A DNA stretch of 41,775 nucleotides from the IMG/VR virus record IMGVR_UViG_3300025646_000099, positions 1 to 41,775 of that record; one strand, written 5' to 3'. This stretch comes from a virus. The notes beneath the pieces were generated by a model that saw only the letters and a program-made list of their open reading frames with translations, was not told the DNA's origin and did not search any database. Of the stretch, positions 34,847 to 41,124 are shown piece after piece. The position numbers and the translations under genes are program-made. The first letter of the stretch is position 1, and each line of letters opens with the position of its first letter.

Positions 34847-36760
34847 TTATAATCTTACAAGGTCTCCGTTAGTGTAGCTTGATGTAACCGTATAAGTTGA
34901 TCCAGATATATCTGAACCAGATGAAATTTCATCAGACACCATATTTAAAGTGCTCTTACTAATATCTAGTTGCAAATACAAATCCTGTAATCCAATTACA
35001 TCGTTTGATTTGGGAATCGCTGCAATTTCGATAATTGGATCACCTCCAATATTTTTTACTGTGGAGAGAATAGTAATTGGATTTAAAAGAATCTCCCCCT
35101 TAACATAATCTATAGTTCCAATATTCTTTCTTCTAATTGTTGGTTGGGTTGTGGATACAACAGAAAATAAGAACATTGATCCAGTCAAACCATCTGGATT
35201 TGGAGTATCTCCAAAGTAGACAGTTTCACTAATTCCATTTACAGTGAACCCAGAAGACTTTATATTGTATCCATCAATATTTTTCACATGAAATTCATTT
35301 CCATAACAAATTTCATATTCAGCTGGTTGATTTAATGCTGCACGAAGGTCTCTTCTTATTTGAATTTTTGTAATATTAGATGTTATAGATTCATGACTAT
35401 CATCTATAACTTTCTGATACTTACTATACTTAAATCTTGCTCCATATTTGTTTAATTCTGTTGAATTTGCATAACTATTGATATTATTTAATATAATAGA
35501 TTTTACAAAATCTGGAGTTGGGGCAAGATTTGTATTGTAGTAAGCTGTAGTATTAGTTTCAATAAAGACATATTTTAAGTCTAAAATTTCAGGAACAATT
35601 CCTGCAACTGAATATTTTTTTAGTTTATTTTTTAAATTATCTTTTGTACTATTGGGAACAAATTGTCCATTGAATGGTTTTATAGTGATAAAGACTTTAC
35701 CATACTGTGGTGGATTCAAATCTTCTCCACCAAATACTGAAACTGATTGAGTTTCTGGATAAATTATGGGAATTAATGATTCATAGTCTGATGCAGTTAC
35801 AGCTCTATTTTGAGATGCATAGATTCTAGGTGCATAATTTTTTATAGAATCTATTGATTCAATTTCTTTTCCACCATCAGAAGCAATATTTGTCGTGATT
35901 AAAGAAATTCCAGTAGTTACTGAAATTCCATTGTTATCCAATATTCTTCCATTAAAATTAAATGAAGAAAGTCCATTTGCAGAAGATCCATTCGTCACCG
36001 CATATGAAGCTTCAATATAATTCAATGATTGAAGTTTTTCTCCAAAAACACCATCACCAAAAATTAGTTCATATCTCTGATCTTCAATTTCCTGAATAAA
36101 GAAAACTCTAGAGGAATCGTTTACCGAAAGTAAACTATTGGATAATGAAAACTTTCTAGAATTTGTACTGGATTGAGTATCTCTAATAATAACTCTAAGT
36201 AAAGATGTATCAATATTTGGGTTTGAAAGAATATATCTTTGTGGAGGTGCTGGGTTTTCAGATTTTACTGTAAAATTATCTACAATATAAGTTCCTTCGT
36301 AAATGTTAATATCATCAAAAAAGGCAATTCCATTAACAACTGGAGTTGTAATATCTGCAGGTATTATAAAAGTATAACTATCTCCACCAAATGCATTAGT
36401 AGAACATACTGTGCCCTGTTTTAAGGTCAAAGTTATTGGATTTGTTTGAAATCCAGTAGTGTCAACAAAAAAAGAAATATTTGCTTTTGCTGCTGTTCTT
36501 GATCTTGGAACATATCCAATGTTTCGTGCAAGAGAAACTACATTCTCTCTAAGAGTTGCACTATCAATAAAAACCTCATTGCTAATCATATTAGCGTTAT
36601 ATGAGGAAATATATGTATTATATGCTAACGTATCTATTAAAACGGATAGGTTAGATCCCTCAAAATCGTAGTCAGTAAAATTTGAATTCGATCTAAGGTA
36701 ATCCTTAATCGAAGTTTTTATCTGATCGAAGTCTAGGTTTGTAAAATTAACTAATGGCAT
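34847..36760 (-). CDS. 6: Baseplate wedge protein gp6
   Basis: A 637-aa protein (T4 gp6 660 aa). FTDYDFEGSNLSVLIDTLAY, then NTYISSYNANMISNEVFIDS and ATLRENVVSLARNIGYVPRS match T4 gp6 'DYDFEGSRLNVLCDLLAYNT' and 'LRSSVVQAAQDNGYLPTS'. The central region (GKEIESIDSIKNYAPRIYAS, then QNRAVTASDYESLI) is the Baseplate_J signature. Dimers of gp6 form the inner ring linking wedges around the hub. The start codon overlaps the gp25 stop (TAATG), so the two are translationally coupled. It carries no inserted modules, unlike gp7-like and gp8. Confidence 0.95.
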   Translation of the reverse strand: MPLVNFTNLDFDQIKTSIKDYLRSNSNFTDYDFEGSNLSVLIDTLAYNTYISSYNANMISNEVFIDSATLRENVVSLARNIGYVPRSRTAAKANISFFVDTTGFQTNPITLTLKQGTVCSTNAFGGDSYTFIIPADITTPVVNGIAFFDDINIYEGTYIVDNFTVKSENPAPPQRYILSNPNIDTSLLRVIIRDTQSSTNSRKFSLSNSLLSVNDSSRVFFIQEIEDQRYELIFGDGVFGEKLQSLNYIEASYAVTNGSSANGLSSFNFNGRILDNNGISVTTGISLITTNIASDGGKEIESIDSIKNYAPRIYASQNRAVTASDYESLIPIIYPETQSVSVFGGEDLNPPQYGKVFITIKPFNGQFVPNSTKDNLKNKLKKYSVAGIVPEILDLKYVFIETNTTAYYNTNLAPTPDFVKSIILNNINSYANSTELNKYGARFKYSKYQKVIDDSHESITSNITKIQIRRDLRAALNQPAEYEICYGNEFHVKNIDGYNIKSSGFTVNGISETVYFGDTPNPDGLTGSMFLFSVVSTTQPTIRRKNIGTIDYVKGEILLNPITILSTVKNIGGDPIIEIAAIPKSNDVIGLQDLYLQLDISKSTLNMVSDEISSGSDISGSTYTVTSSYTNGDLVRL

Positions 36761-37161
36761 TATCGTGTCGGCTGTAATGCGAATGATAACTGTTGAGATA
36801 ATACATCAATTCCAACAATATAATAATTGATAGTTACATAAAATTCATTGTTTTCATAATTTGGAGCAACTGTAACATCAATTAATTCAACTCTTGGTTC
36901 ATAATTATTGATTGTATTTTCAATTTCGTCTCTAATAATAGATGCAGAAATATCATCAATGTTCTCGAATAAAGACCTAGACACTCTAGATCCAAGATTT
37001 TCATTAAAAAATCTTTCACCCGGAAGGGTAAATACAAGATTTCTTATAGAACGAGCAATTGCCGTTTCATTCTTGATTGCAATCAAATCCGAATTCAGAG
37101 GATTAATCTGAAAGGACATGCTTAGGTCTTTAAAATCTTTACTTACCCGTTGAACAGGCAT
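36760..37161 (-). CDS. 25: Baseplate wedge protein gp25
   Basis: 133 aa against 132 in T4. IKNETAIARSIRNLVFTLPG, then ERFFNENLGSRVSRSLFENI and ENTINNYEPRVELIDVTVAP match the gp25 / lysozyme-like wedge family 'LLGIITTRKGSRPFDPEFGC' and 'ESAVRNYEPRI'. It includes the EPR motif essential in this family for sheath-baseplate contact. gp25 connects the wedge core to the first sheath ring. A late promoter lies 20 bases upstream, making gp25 the first gene of the baseplate operon gp25-gp6-gp7-like. Confidence 0.95.
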   Translation of the reverse strand: MPVQRVSKDFKDLSMSFQINPLNSDLIAIKNETAIARSIRNLVFTLPGERFFNENLGSRVSRSLFENIDDISASIIRDEIENTINNYEPRVELIDVTVAPNYENNEFYVTINYYIVGIDVLSQQLSFALQPTR

Positions 37162-37181
37162 AAAAAACGATAAATCTATCT

Positions 37182-37188
37182 TATTTAT
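37182..37188 (-). promoter_or_regulatory. Late promoter box ATAAATA
   Basis: AATAAATA on the reverse strand, 20 bases before gp25. No other box occurs before gp8, so it should drive gp25, gp6 and the 12.5-kb gp7-like gene. Confidence 0.62.
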
Positions 37189-37349
37189 TAGGGTTTTTTG
37201 AACTCATAAAGAGGTTCTGTTCCATATTCCCAGTCATCATAATCCTCATCATTGCGAATTTTTTCATGAATTTCGTTTTGATGAAAGAAATCATGTTTTT
37301 TTGGAGTCAAATCATCGTTATTAATTTCTCTAAGTAGTCTCTGGTCCAT
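37188..37349 (-). CDS. Small acidic hypothetical protein, 53 aa
   Basis: I start it at the ATG at 37349 (MDQRLLREINNDDLTPKKHD) because AGGAG lies 6 bases before it. The frame extends to a TTG at 37370 that has no such site. The protein is charged, with an acidic C-terminal half (NDEDYDDWEYGTEPLYEFKKP) and no recognisable domain. It lies between the 228-aa gene and gp25. A late box lies 58 bases upstream. Function unknown. Confidence 0.65.
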   Translation of the reverse strand: MDQRLLREINNDDLTPKKHDFFHQNEIHEKIRNDEDYDDWEYGTEPLYEFKKP

Positions 37350-37407
37350 TTTTAGCTCCTGATTGGTCAAAATCAGAACTTTTTACGGGGTTTCTATCCC
37401 TCTTTGG

Positions 37408-37414
37408 TATTTAT
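37408..37414 (-). promoter_or_regulatory. Late promoter box ATAAATA
   Basis: AATAAATA on the reverse strand, overlapping the stop of the 228-aa gene and 58 bases before the 53-aa gene. The leader is longer than usual, so it is a weaker call. Confidence 0.45.
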
Positions 37415-38097
37415 TTTTTAACTTCGACATAATAACCAAGTCTAACATCATTCAAATATCCATCTGCGGAGTAAAATTTAGAGTCTTCATGTAAATTTGG
37501 TGAAAAATCTAGATTTTTTCTCGTAATTTTATCGGATTCTTCCCACGATGGATATAATTTAGACCCCATTGGAAGATGCCATATCTGATCGTTTCCAGTT
37601 CTGAGGTGTATCTCAAAGGGATTTTCGTTTTTTGACTCAATGTTGATATATTCAACATCAATTTCTTGGATGAAATTCGGAATTTTGAAGTCTGGAAGTT
37701 CAACTTTCTCCCAAACTTCAAATTTGACTAGATTGTTTTCATTTTCATGAACCCCAACCATGGCACTAAATGGAATCCATTTTCCATTTTCCCTCTTATA
37801 ATCAATACTGTAGTGACTACCTTCCAGATATTCGCACCAAAAGTATCCAGGGGGAACATGTTTATGAATAATCATTTCCTCTGAGTGTAAATCTGGATTT
37901 AAATTTACCTTCTTAGCACCTATTCCTTGCCCAAATAAGTTGTAAATTGGTCTTATAACGTAATCTCCTTCGGTTTTTATTGGCACACATGCTGGACCAC
38001 ATTCATACCCCAACCTCATAGCAACTTCTAACTTATTAAATACCCATCTGTATTGTGGATATGCTTCCCATGCCTGAGTGTCATCATCTATATTCAT
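37411..38097 (-). CDS. Conserved-looking hypothetical protein, 228 aa
   Basis: Soluble, without membrane segments. The N-terminal part (YPQYRWVFNKLEVAMRLGYE, CGPACVPIKTEGDYVIRP, IYNLFGQGIGAKKVNL) looks like an enzyme-type alpha/beta fold. The DYVIRP...GQGIGA stretch faintly recalls the nucleotide-binding half of ATP-grasp proteins, but I see no full set of catalytic residues. Later come HVPPGYFWCEYLEGSHYSID, a WIPFSAMVGV strand and an acidic C-terminal half ending VRLGYYVEVKK. It has a GGAG site about 8 bases before the ATG. It sits after the terminator at 38121-38144 and before the baseplate genes. I believe similar proteins occur in cyanomyoviruses; the function is unknown. Confidence 0.75.
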   Translation of the reverse strand: MNIDDDTQAWEAYPQYRWVFNKLEVAMRLGYECGPACVPIKTEGDYVIRPIYNLFGQGIGAKKVNLNPDLHSEEMIIHKHVPPGYFWCEYLEGSHYSIDYKRENGKWIPFSAMVGVHENENNLVKFEVWEKVELPDFKIPNFIQEIDVEYINIESKNENPFEIHLRTGNDQIWHLPMGSKLYPSWEESDKITRKNLDFSPNLHEDSKFYSADGYLNDVRLGYYVEVKK

Positions 38098-38120
38098 TTT
38101 TTTCTCCGAGATTTTTGCAT

Positions 38121-38144
38121 AAAAAAAGCACCTTGAGGTGCTTT
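38121..38144 (-). terminator. Intrinsic terminator
   Basis: The reverse-strand RNA forms a perfect 9-bp stem (AAAGCACCU with AGGUGCUUU) around a two-base CA, in practice a slightly shorter stem with a 4-base loop, followed by seven Us. It lies 4 bases beyond the stop of the 46-aa gene and ends the glycosyltransferase operon. Confidence 0.85.
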
Positions 38145-38148
38145 CACA

Positions 38149-38289
38149 TTATTTACCCTGTCCACGATAACGTTTTTTACGTCCATTACGAGACGTTGCA
38201 CTTAACAATGTACGAGCAGAACGACCCTGACGAGTTTTCTTCGGTGCTCCTGGTTCAAATACAGTCTTGTTACCACCACCTTTAGCCAT
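38149..38289 (-). CDS. Highly basic small protein, 46 aa
   Basis: The sequence begins MAKGGGNKTVFEPGAPKKTR, continues QGRSARTLLSATSRNGRKKR and ends YRGQGK. It has about 14 Lys/Arg and 2 acidic residues (one Glu, none in the second half), so it should bind nucleic acid or an acidic surface. Its ATG overlaps the stop of the 48-aa gene (TAATG). I recall nearly the same short sequence in other T4-like cyanophages, uncharacterised. It resembles a ribosomal or nucleoid-protein tail rather than an enzyme. A terminator follows immediately. Virion DNA-associated protein or RNA-binding factor are both possible. Confidence 0.78.
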   Translation of the reverse strand: MAKGGGNKTVFEPGAPKKTRQGRSARTLLSATSRNGRKKRYRGQGK

Positions 38290-38435
38290 TAGATTTCCTC
38301 CAGTTCAATTTCATTTGCATCATAGTTTCCGTTTTGATAATACTCTTGAGAGAGATTATCTAGAACCTCTACACATTCTTCATAAGAGAGGTCCTGATAT
38401 ATCTTACGTCCTTTATATAAGATATTAAAAGCCAT
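38289..38435 (-). CDS. Small acidic protein, 48 aa
   Basis: The sequence starts MAFNILYKGRKIYQDLSYEE and continues CVEVLDNLSQEYYQNGNYDA, ending NEIELEEI. It has an ILYKGRKIYQDLSYEEC start typical of tiny phage proteins with a beta-hairpin and helix. The ATG overlaps the stop of the glycosyltransferase gene (TAATG) and its own stop overlaps the next ATG, so the three genes form one coupled operon. The motif L-SYEE-C/L-x-x also occurs in the 63-aa protein at 39252-39443 (DLSYEELYV), a hint of a shared small-protein family. Function unknown. Confidence 0.72.
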   Translation of the reverse strand: MAFNILYKGRKIYQDLSYEECVEVLDNLSQEYYQNGNYDANEIELEEI

Positions 38436-39202
38436 TAGATCACACGAGTTTTTTCATGTCCAACACGAATACGAGGATCGCACCAAATCTGATATCCCTT
38501 TTCAATTGCATCAAGACAGAATGAAACATCTTCTCCACACATATCTTGTACTGCACCAGACTCAAAGACTTGCATCTTAGGAGCAAACCAAGGATATTCA
38601 AGATTCTCAAAGACACCTTTCTTAATCAGTACCCAACCAAAACCAGTATAATCAACTGTGAAAGGCTTACGACGTTTCGAGATGCTCTCCACAGTTTCGT
38701 GATTCATCACACCACCATTCTTACGGAAATCATCTTCTTCTAACCAATGAGCCACTGAAGTCGTGTGCCCATCTTCTGTGGCATACCATCCAGCAACTAC
38801 TTCCTTATCTTCACCTTCTTCATTCAGAGCAAGATCACAGAGTTGCCAGAACTTATTTGAGTCAAATACAATGTCACTATCAATCCACAATTGATAATCA
38901 TACTGCAGTTTACCATCCCAAGGAATTTGCTTAGGACCACGAAGAACATTTGCTCCAAGTACTTTACAACGTGCAAAGTTAACCATTGATGAGTAATCTT
39001 GAGAAATCTGAATACTCATTCCATTTTGAACTAAGTCAAAACAAAGTTGTACAAATGCTTTTAGAAAAATAAAAGAACATCCACGTCCAGGAAGACAAAA
39101 TACAATACTCTTTCCCTTCATTCGTTCTTTAATTGCATCATAATCCCAATCTGCTTCTTTAGGTTTGGGTGCTGCAGCTTTAACAGTAAATCCTTTTGCC
39201 AT
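38435..39202 (-). CDS. GT-A-like glycosyltransferase, 255 aa
   Basis: It has the layout of a nucleotide-diphospho-sugar transferase. A first strand, SIVFCLPGRGCSFIFLKAFV, starts near residue 32. A DxD metal/nucleotide motif, WIDSDIVF, has its DSD at residues 108-110. An acceptor-side VDYTGFGWVLIKKGVFENL lies near 185, then CGEDVSFCLDAIEKGYQIW and a late His in RIRVGHEKTRVI. This order (DxD, then ED, then His) is that of GT-A enzymes. A sugar could go to a phage protein, phage DNA or the host envelope; nothing here decides. A sigma70-type promoter at 39227-39255 precedes it, so it may be expressed earlier than the structural genes. No strong ribosome site is seen. Confidence 0.75.
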   Translation of the reverse strand: MAKGFTVKAAAPKPKEADWDYDAIKERMKGKSIVFCLPGRGCSFIFLKAFVQLCFDLVQNGMSIQISQDYSSMVNFARCKVLGANVLRGPKQIPWDGKLQYDYQLWIDSDIVFDSNKFWQLCDLALNEEGEDKEVVAGWYATEDGHTTSVAHWLEEDDFRKNGGVMNHETVESISKRRKPFTVDYTGFGWVLIKKGVFENLEYPWFAPKMQVFESGAVQDMCGEDVSFCLDAIEKGYQIWCDPRIRVGHEKTRVI

Positions 39203-39226
39203 AAGAGAAATAAACTTTCAGTTCAA

Positions 39227-39255
39227 ATTTTAACAGTCTATATATGCCTTGTCAA
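39227..39255 (-). promoter_or_regulatory. Sigma70-type promoter
   Basis: The reverse strand has TTGACA (39250-39255), a 17-base spacer and TAAAAT (39227-39232), so one base off the -10 consensus. It overlaps the stop of the 63-aa gene and lies about 25 bases before the glycosyltransferase ATG. Confidence 0.7.
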
Positions 39256-39443
39256 TGTGAAGAGTTTAGTATTGCTTCCTTATTCACATACAACTCCTCG
39301 TAAGACAAATCCTTCTGCTCATAATCCGTCTTCATAATACCTACGAGATTATTTAAAGTATTCCATGTAGTTTGGAATTCCTCCTCTCTGATAGAATGAA
39401 ATATACATCTATCCTTTGCGTAGATATGATAAACCTTTTCCAT
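39252..39443 (-). CDS. Small hypothetical protein, 63 aa
   Basis: The start is placed at the ATG at 39443 (MEKVYHIYAKDRCIFHSIRE), which has CGGAG about 10 bases upstream. The frame is open up to a TTG at 39509, but that would run over the 52-aa gene. The body EEEFQTTWNTLNNLVGIMKT, then DYEQKDLSYEELYVNKEAIL, is helical and charged, ending NSSH. It looks like a common small cyanophage protein that I know only as hypothetical. The sigma70 promoter for the glycosyltransferase overlaps its stop. Confidence 0.72.
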   Translation of the reverse strand: MEKVYHIYAKDRCIFHSIREEEFQTTWNTLNNLVGIMKTDYEQKDLSYEELYVNKEAILNSSH

Positions 39444-39477
39444 AAAATTTTTTCTCCGGAATTTTTTGAATCCAGCA

Positions 39478-39636
39478 TTATTTTGCAACCGCATTATATA
39501 TGAGAACAATCAAAAACCCGATCGGCAACCCTATTAATGTAAAACATTGCCTCGGATATCTTATCAACCATCCCGCAAAGACAACCTTCCAGAAATTCCA
39601 ATATGGGGATTTTCTGCGAACTTTATAAGACCTCAT
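39478..39636 (-). CDS. Small membrane protein, 52 aa
   Basis: The basic N-terminus MRSYKVRRKSPYWNFWKVVF is followed by AGWLIRYPRQC and a hydrophobic segment FTLIGLPIGFLIVLIYNAVA of about 20 residues, so a single-span membrane protein with its N-terminus probably inside by the positive-inside rule. The segment VVFAGWLI may form a second, amphipathic contact. It lies 34 bases before the 63-aa gene. No homologue function is known to me; small early membrane proteins of phages often alter host physiology, but that is inference. Confidence 0.6.
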   Translation of the reverse strand: MRSYKVRRKSPYWNFWKVVFAGWLIRYPRQCFTLIGLPIGFLIVLIYNAVAK

Positions 39637-39866
39637 TGTATATCCGGAAATTTTTTATTATCGTGATACTTAGAGGTCGAATTGTCACCTCTGTAGGTTA
39701 GGGTAGTTATCGATTTTTATAAACCCCCCCCCGTTACGCCACGTATAAGAACCCCCCATAAATCGCAGGGACTGCTATAACGAATAACGAATAAACTGCG
39801 ATTTCACGAATAAAGAATAACGAATAAGATAGGGGGAGAAACTATAAAGAACTCCCCCCAATCTTA
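39637..39866. other. Gene-free structured region
   Basis: 230 bases without a credible gene. It holds a 6-bp hairpin (AGAGGT 39672-39677 with ACCTCT 39687-39692), a run of nine C (39724-39732), a run of six C (39752-39757), a 9-bp inverted repeat (AAATCGCAG 39760-39768 with CTGCGATTT 39796-39804), five CGAATAA-type heptamers and a large G/C hairpin near 39824-39867. Candidate regulatory region, replication origin or recombination site. Confidence 0.6.
39781..39827. repeat. Iteron-like CGAATAA heptamers
   Basis: CGAATAA occurs at 39781-39787 and 39788-39794, then after 12 bases at 39807-39813, AGAATAA at 39814-39820 and CGAATAA at 39821-39827. The first pair lies inside the loop of the 9-bp inverted repeat. 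Confidence 0.65.
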
Positions 39867-39867
39867 T
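39824..39867 (-). terminator. Strong stem-loop after 42-aa gene, possible terminator
   Basis: ATAAGAT, one unpaired base and GGGGGAG pair with CTCCCCC, two unpaired bases and ATCTTAT around a 13-base loop. It begins at the stop of the 42-aa gene. The stem is strong, but the reverse strand lacks a proper U-tract after it, so termination is only possible. Confidence 0.5.
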
Positions 39868-39995
39868 CAGAATTCGATCGGATCTGCAGTCGGTTCGTTG
39901 ACACTCTCATCACTGATCAGAGTATCAAGAATCGAAAGAATCTCGGTGCCAGTGTTACCTTGACGCAGCATGGAGATGAGAACTTCTTTGGTCAT
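39867..39995 (-). CDS. Small hypothetical protein, 42 aa
   Basis: The sequence starts MTKEVLISMLRQGNTGTEIL and continues SILDTLISDESVNEPTADPI, ending EF. A short helix, a Gly-Asn-Thr-Gly-Thr turn, a second Ile/Leu-rich helix and an acidic tail suggest a tiny helical-hairpin protein. I recall proteins with the QGNTGTEILSILD core in marine cyanophage genomes, always annotated hypothetical. The last gene before the structured region. No ribosome site is visible upstream of its ATG (pyrimidine-rich leader). Confidence 0.7.
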   Translation of the reverse strand: MTKEVLISMLRQGNTGTEILSILDTLISDESVNEPTADPIEF

Positions 39996-40073
39996 AATGA
40001 AAGGAAAAGAGTAGAGAACTGTTGGTGGGTAGTTTATAGTCATGCCCCCAGGACTTGAGATCTTAAGTGTTAA

Positions 40074-40328
40074 TCAGAGATCTTGCAGCATTTCGTTAAT
40101 CTCAATGTGGTTAATCTTATCAGAATCCCACTTCACACCATCAGGAGTTTCAGTAGAACCACAACCGTACATGAGATCAATTACATCCTGATAGTGACGA
40201 CAATCGTGCTTGGCACATTCATACAGACCAGGATCATTCTGAATCCATAGAGATACATTCCAGGTCTCGTAGTTAGTCCAACCGTTATATGTTTGGTCGG
40301 TGATGTTGGTCTGGTAAGTGGTGGTCAT
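40074..40328 (-). CDS. Small protein with NGWTNYETWNV motif, 84 aa
   Basis: I start at the ATG at 40328 (MTTTYQTNITDQTYNGWTNY). The frame reaches further to 40415, but that would cover the end of the 49-aa gene. The YNGWTNYETWNVSLWIQNDP motif is shared by a widespread family of small phage proteins (DUF7249-like in my memory) of unknown function. The rest, HDCRHYQDVIDLMYGCGSTE onward, contains four Cys/His residues that might bind metal, although spacing does not match a standard zinc finger. Confidence 0.75.
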   Translation of the reverse strand: MTTTYQTNITDQTYNGWTNYETWNVSLWIQNDPGLYECAKHDCRHYQDVIDLMYGCGSTETPDGVKWDSDKINHIEINEMLQDL

Positions 40329-40347
40329 GAGAGTGAAGAATGTGTTA

Positions 40348-40497
40348 TCAATACAGGTTGAATCGGTCGTCTTCGATGAAATCCTGGAAATCGTAATAAT
40401 CAGGTTTCGGACCATTCTGTGCGTAGAATTCCTTGTGGTATTCCTTACACTCTTCCTCAGTCAATTCAGAATAAGGTTTGAAAGCAACGTAGGTCAT
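40348..40497 (-). CDS. Small acidic protein, 49 aa
   Basis: The sequence starts MTYVAFKPYSELTEEECKEY and continues HKEFYAQNGPKPDYYDFQDF, ending IEDDRFNLY. The protein is rich in Tyr, Phe, Glu and Asp, with a PYSELTEEE helix cap and an acidic end. It lies 19 bases before the 84-aa gene. The leader is ACTAACCACAAATG, with no Shine-Dalgarno. Function unknown. Confidence 0.65.
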   Translation of the reverse strand: MTYVAFKPYSELTEEECKEYHKEFYAQNGPKPDYYDFQDFIEDDRFNLY

Positions 40498-40546
40498 TTG
40501 TGGTTAGTTTGAGAAGTCTTTAGGGGTGGTTGTGTGTGGGTTGGTG

Positions 40547-40729
40547 TCAGTCAACAAGTGCAATTCTTACATCCTCTGTAATACCATTCTTATCATTCGT
40601 CACCTTGATATAAACAATACCCATATCAAGCAGTGGTTGAAGAGCACGCATACGTTGAGACCAGTTATTCACTACACCTCCATTCTCAAGAGTGAGAAGA
40701 ATCTCTTTTTGTGCTTTAGTGAATTTCAT
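40547..40729 (-). CDS. Small winged-helix-like protein, 60 aa
   Basis: The sequence starts MKFTKAQKEILLTLENGGVV and continues NNWSQRMRALQPLLDMGIVY, then IKVTNDKNGITEDVRIALVD. The order helix, helix (RMRALQPLLDMG) and beta-hairpin (IVYIKV...DVRIALV) is that of a minimal winged-helix, as in phage transcription or anti-repressor factors. The motif TKAQKEIL...GGV resembles 'T..q..vL..L..Gg.v' DNA-binding starts. A DNA-binding role is inference from shape. The leader is GAAAACACACCGATG without a Shine-Dalgarno. Confidence 0.7.
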   Translation of the reverse strand: MKFTKAQKEILLTLENGGVVNNWSQRMRALQPLLDMGIVYIKVTNDKNGITEDVRIALVD

Positions 40730-40790
40730 CGGTGTGTTTTCTTTGACTCTTTAATAATCCCACAGATCGCATCAGAGATCAAGGGGTCTT

Positions 40791-40812
40791 GTGCCAGAGA
40801 TCTGACTGGCAC
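40791..40812. other. 7-bp inverted repeat after 102-aa gene
   Basis: GTGCCAG (40791-40797) and CTGGCAC (40806-40812) flank an 8-base AGATCTGA. The hairpin lies 3 bases past the stop of the 102-aa gene. There is no U-tract; it may protect or process the mRNA between two genes. Confidence 0.45.
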
Positions 40813-40815
40813 ACC

Positions 40816-41124
40816 TCAGAAGTATGTGCCAGGAGCATAACCTTCGATTGCACCCCGATAAATCATAGAGTGATCAATCTGCCCCTTAGAAACTCTCTTA
40901 CCGTCGATCTGGAAAGTATAACGCAACTGACCTTTTACAGTCTTGCTAACTTTACAGGTCAGACACACTTCACCATTGCGATTACCTTGAGCATCATACT
41001 TTGCGAAGTAATGGTTACACACACCAGGCAGTTTATAATCAACAACTCCATTGCGTTGCTGATAGTTTTCCAGTGCAAGTTCCTCAGTGAGAGTGATGTT
41101 CTGGAAGAGGTCTTGGAGTTGCAT
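40816..41124 (-). CDS. Small hypothetical protein, 102 aa
   Basis: No family recognised. The N-terminus MQLQDLFQNITLTEELALEN is helical. The centre, VDYKLPGVCNHYFAKYDAQG, then NGEVCLTCKVSKTVKGQLRY, contains a C-x2-C-like LTCKVSK and a basic TVKGQLRYTFQIDGKRVSKG stretch, ending IYRGAIEGYAPGTYF. Strand-rich, could be a small DNA- or protein-binding fold. The leader is ACCACACACCAATG, with no ribosome site. The upstream 312-base gap contains the structured region at 41260-41430. Confidence 0.65.
   Translation of the reverse strand: MQLQDLFQNITLTEELALENYQQRNGVVDYKLPGVCNHYFAKYDAQGNRNGEVCLTCKVSKTVKGQLRYTFQIDGKRVSKGQIDHSMIYRGAIEGYAPGTYF

Noticed and set aside
37350-37370. TTG start seven codons upstream of the 53-aa gene
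   Set aside because: The ATG at 37349 has AGGAG at proper spacing; the TTG does not.
37411-38097. ATP-grasp enzyme for the 228-aa protein
   Set aside because: Only a short DYVIRP...GQGIGA stretch is suggestive; the metal and ATP ligands of the family are not seen, so I left it as unknown.
39444-39509. N-terminal extension of the 63-aa gene to a TTG at 39509
   Set aside because: It would overlap the 52-aa membrane protein gene, and the ATG at 39443 has a ribosome site.
40329-40415. N-terminal extension of the 84-aa gene to an ATG at 40415
   Set aside because: The extra residues are unlike the family start and overlap the 49-aa gene in another frame.
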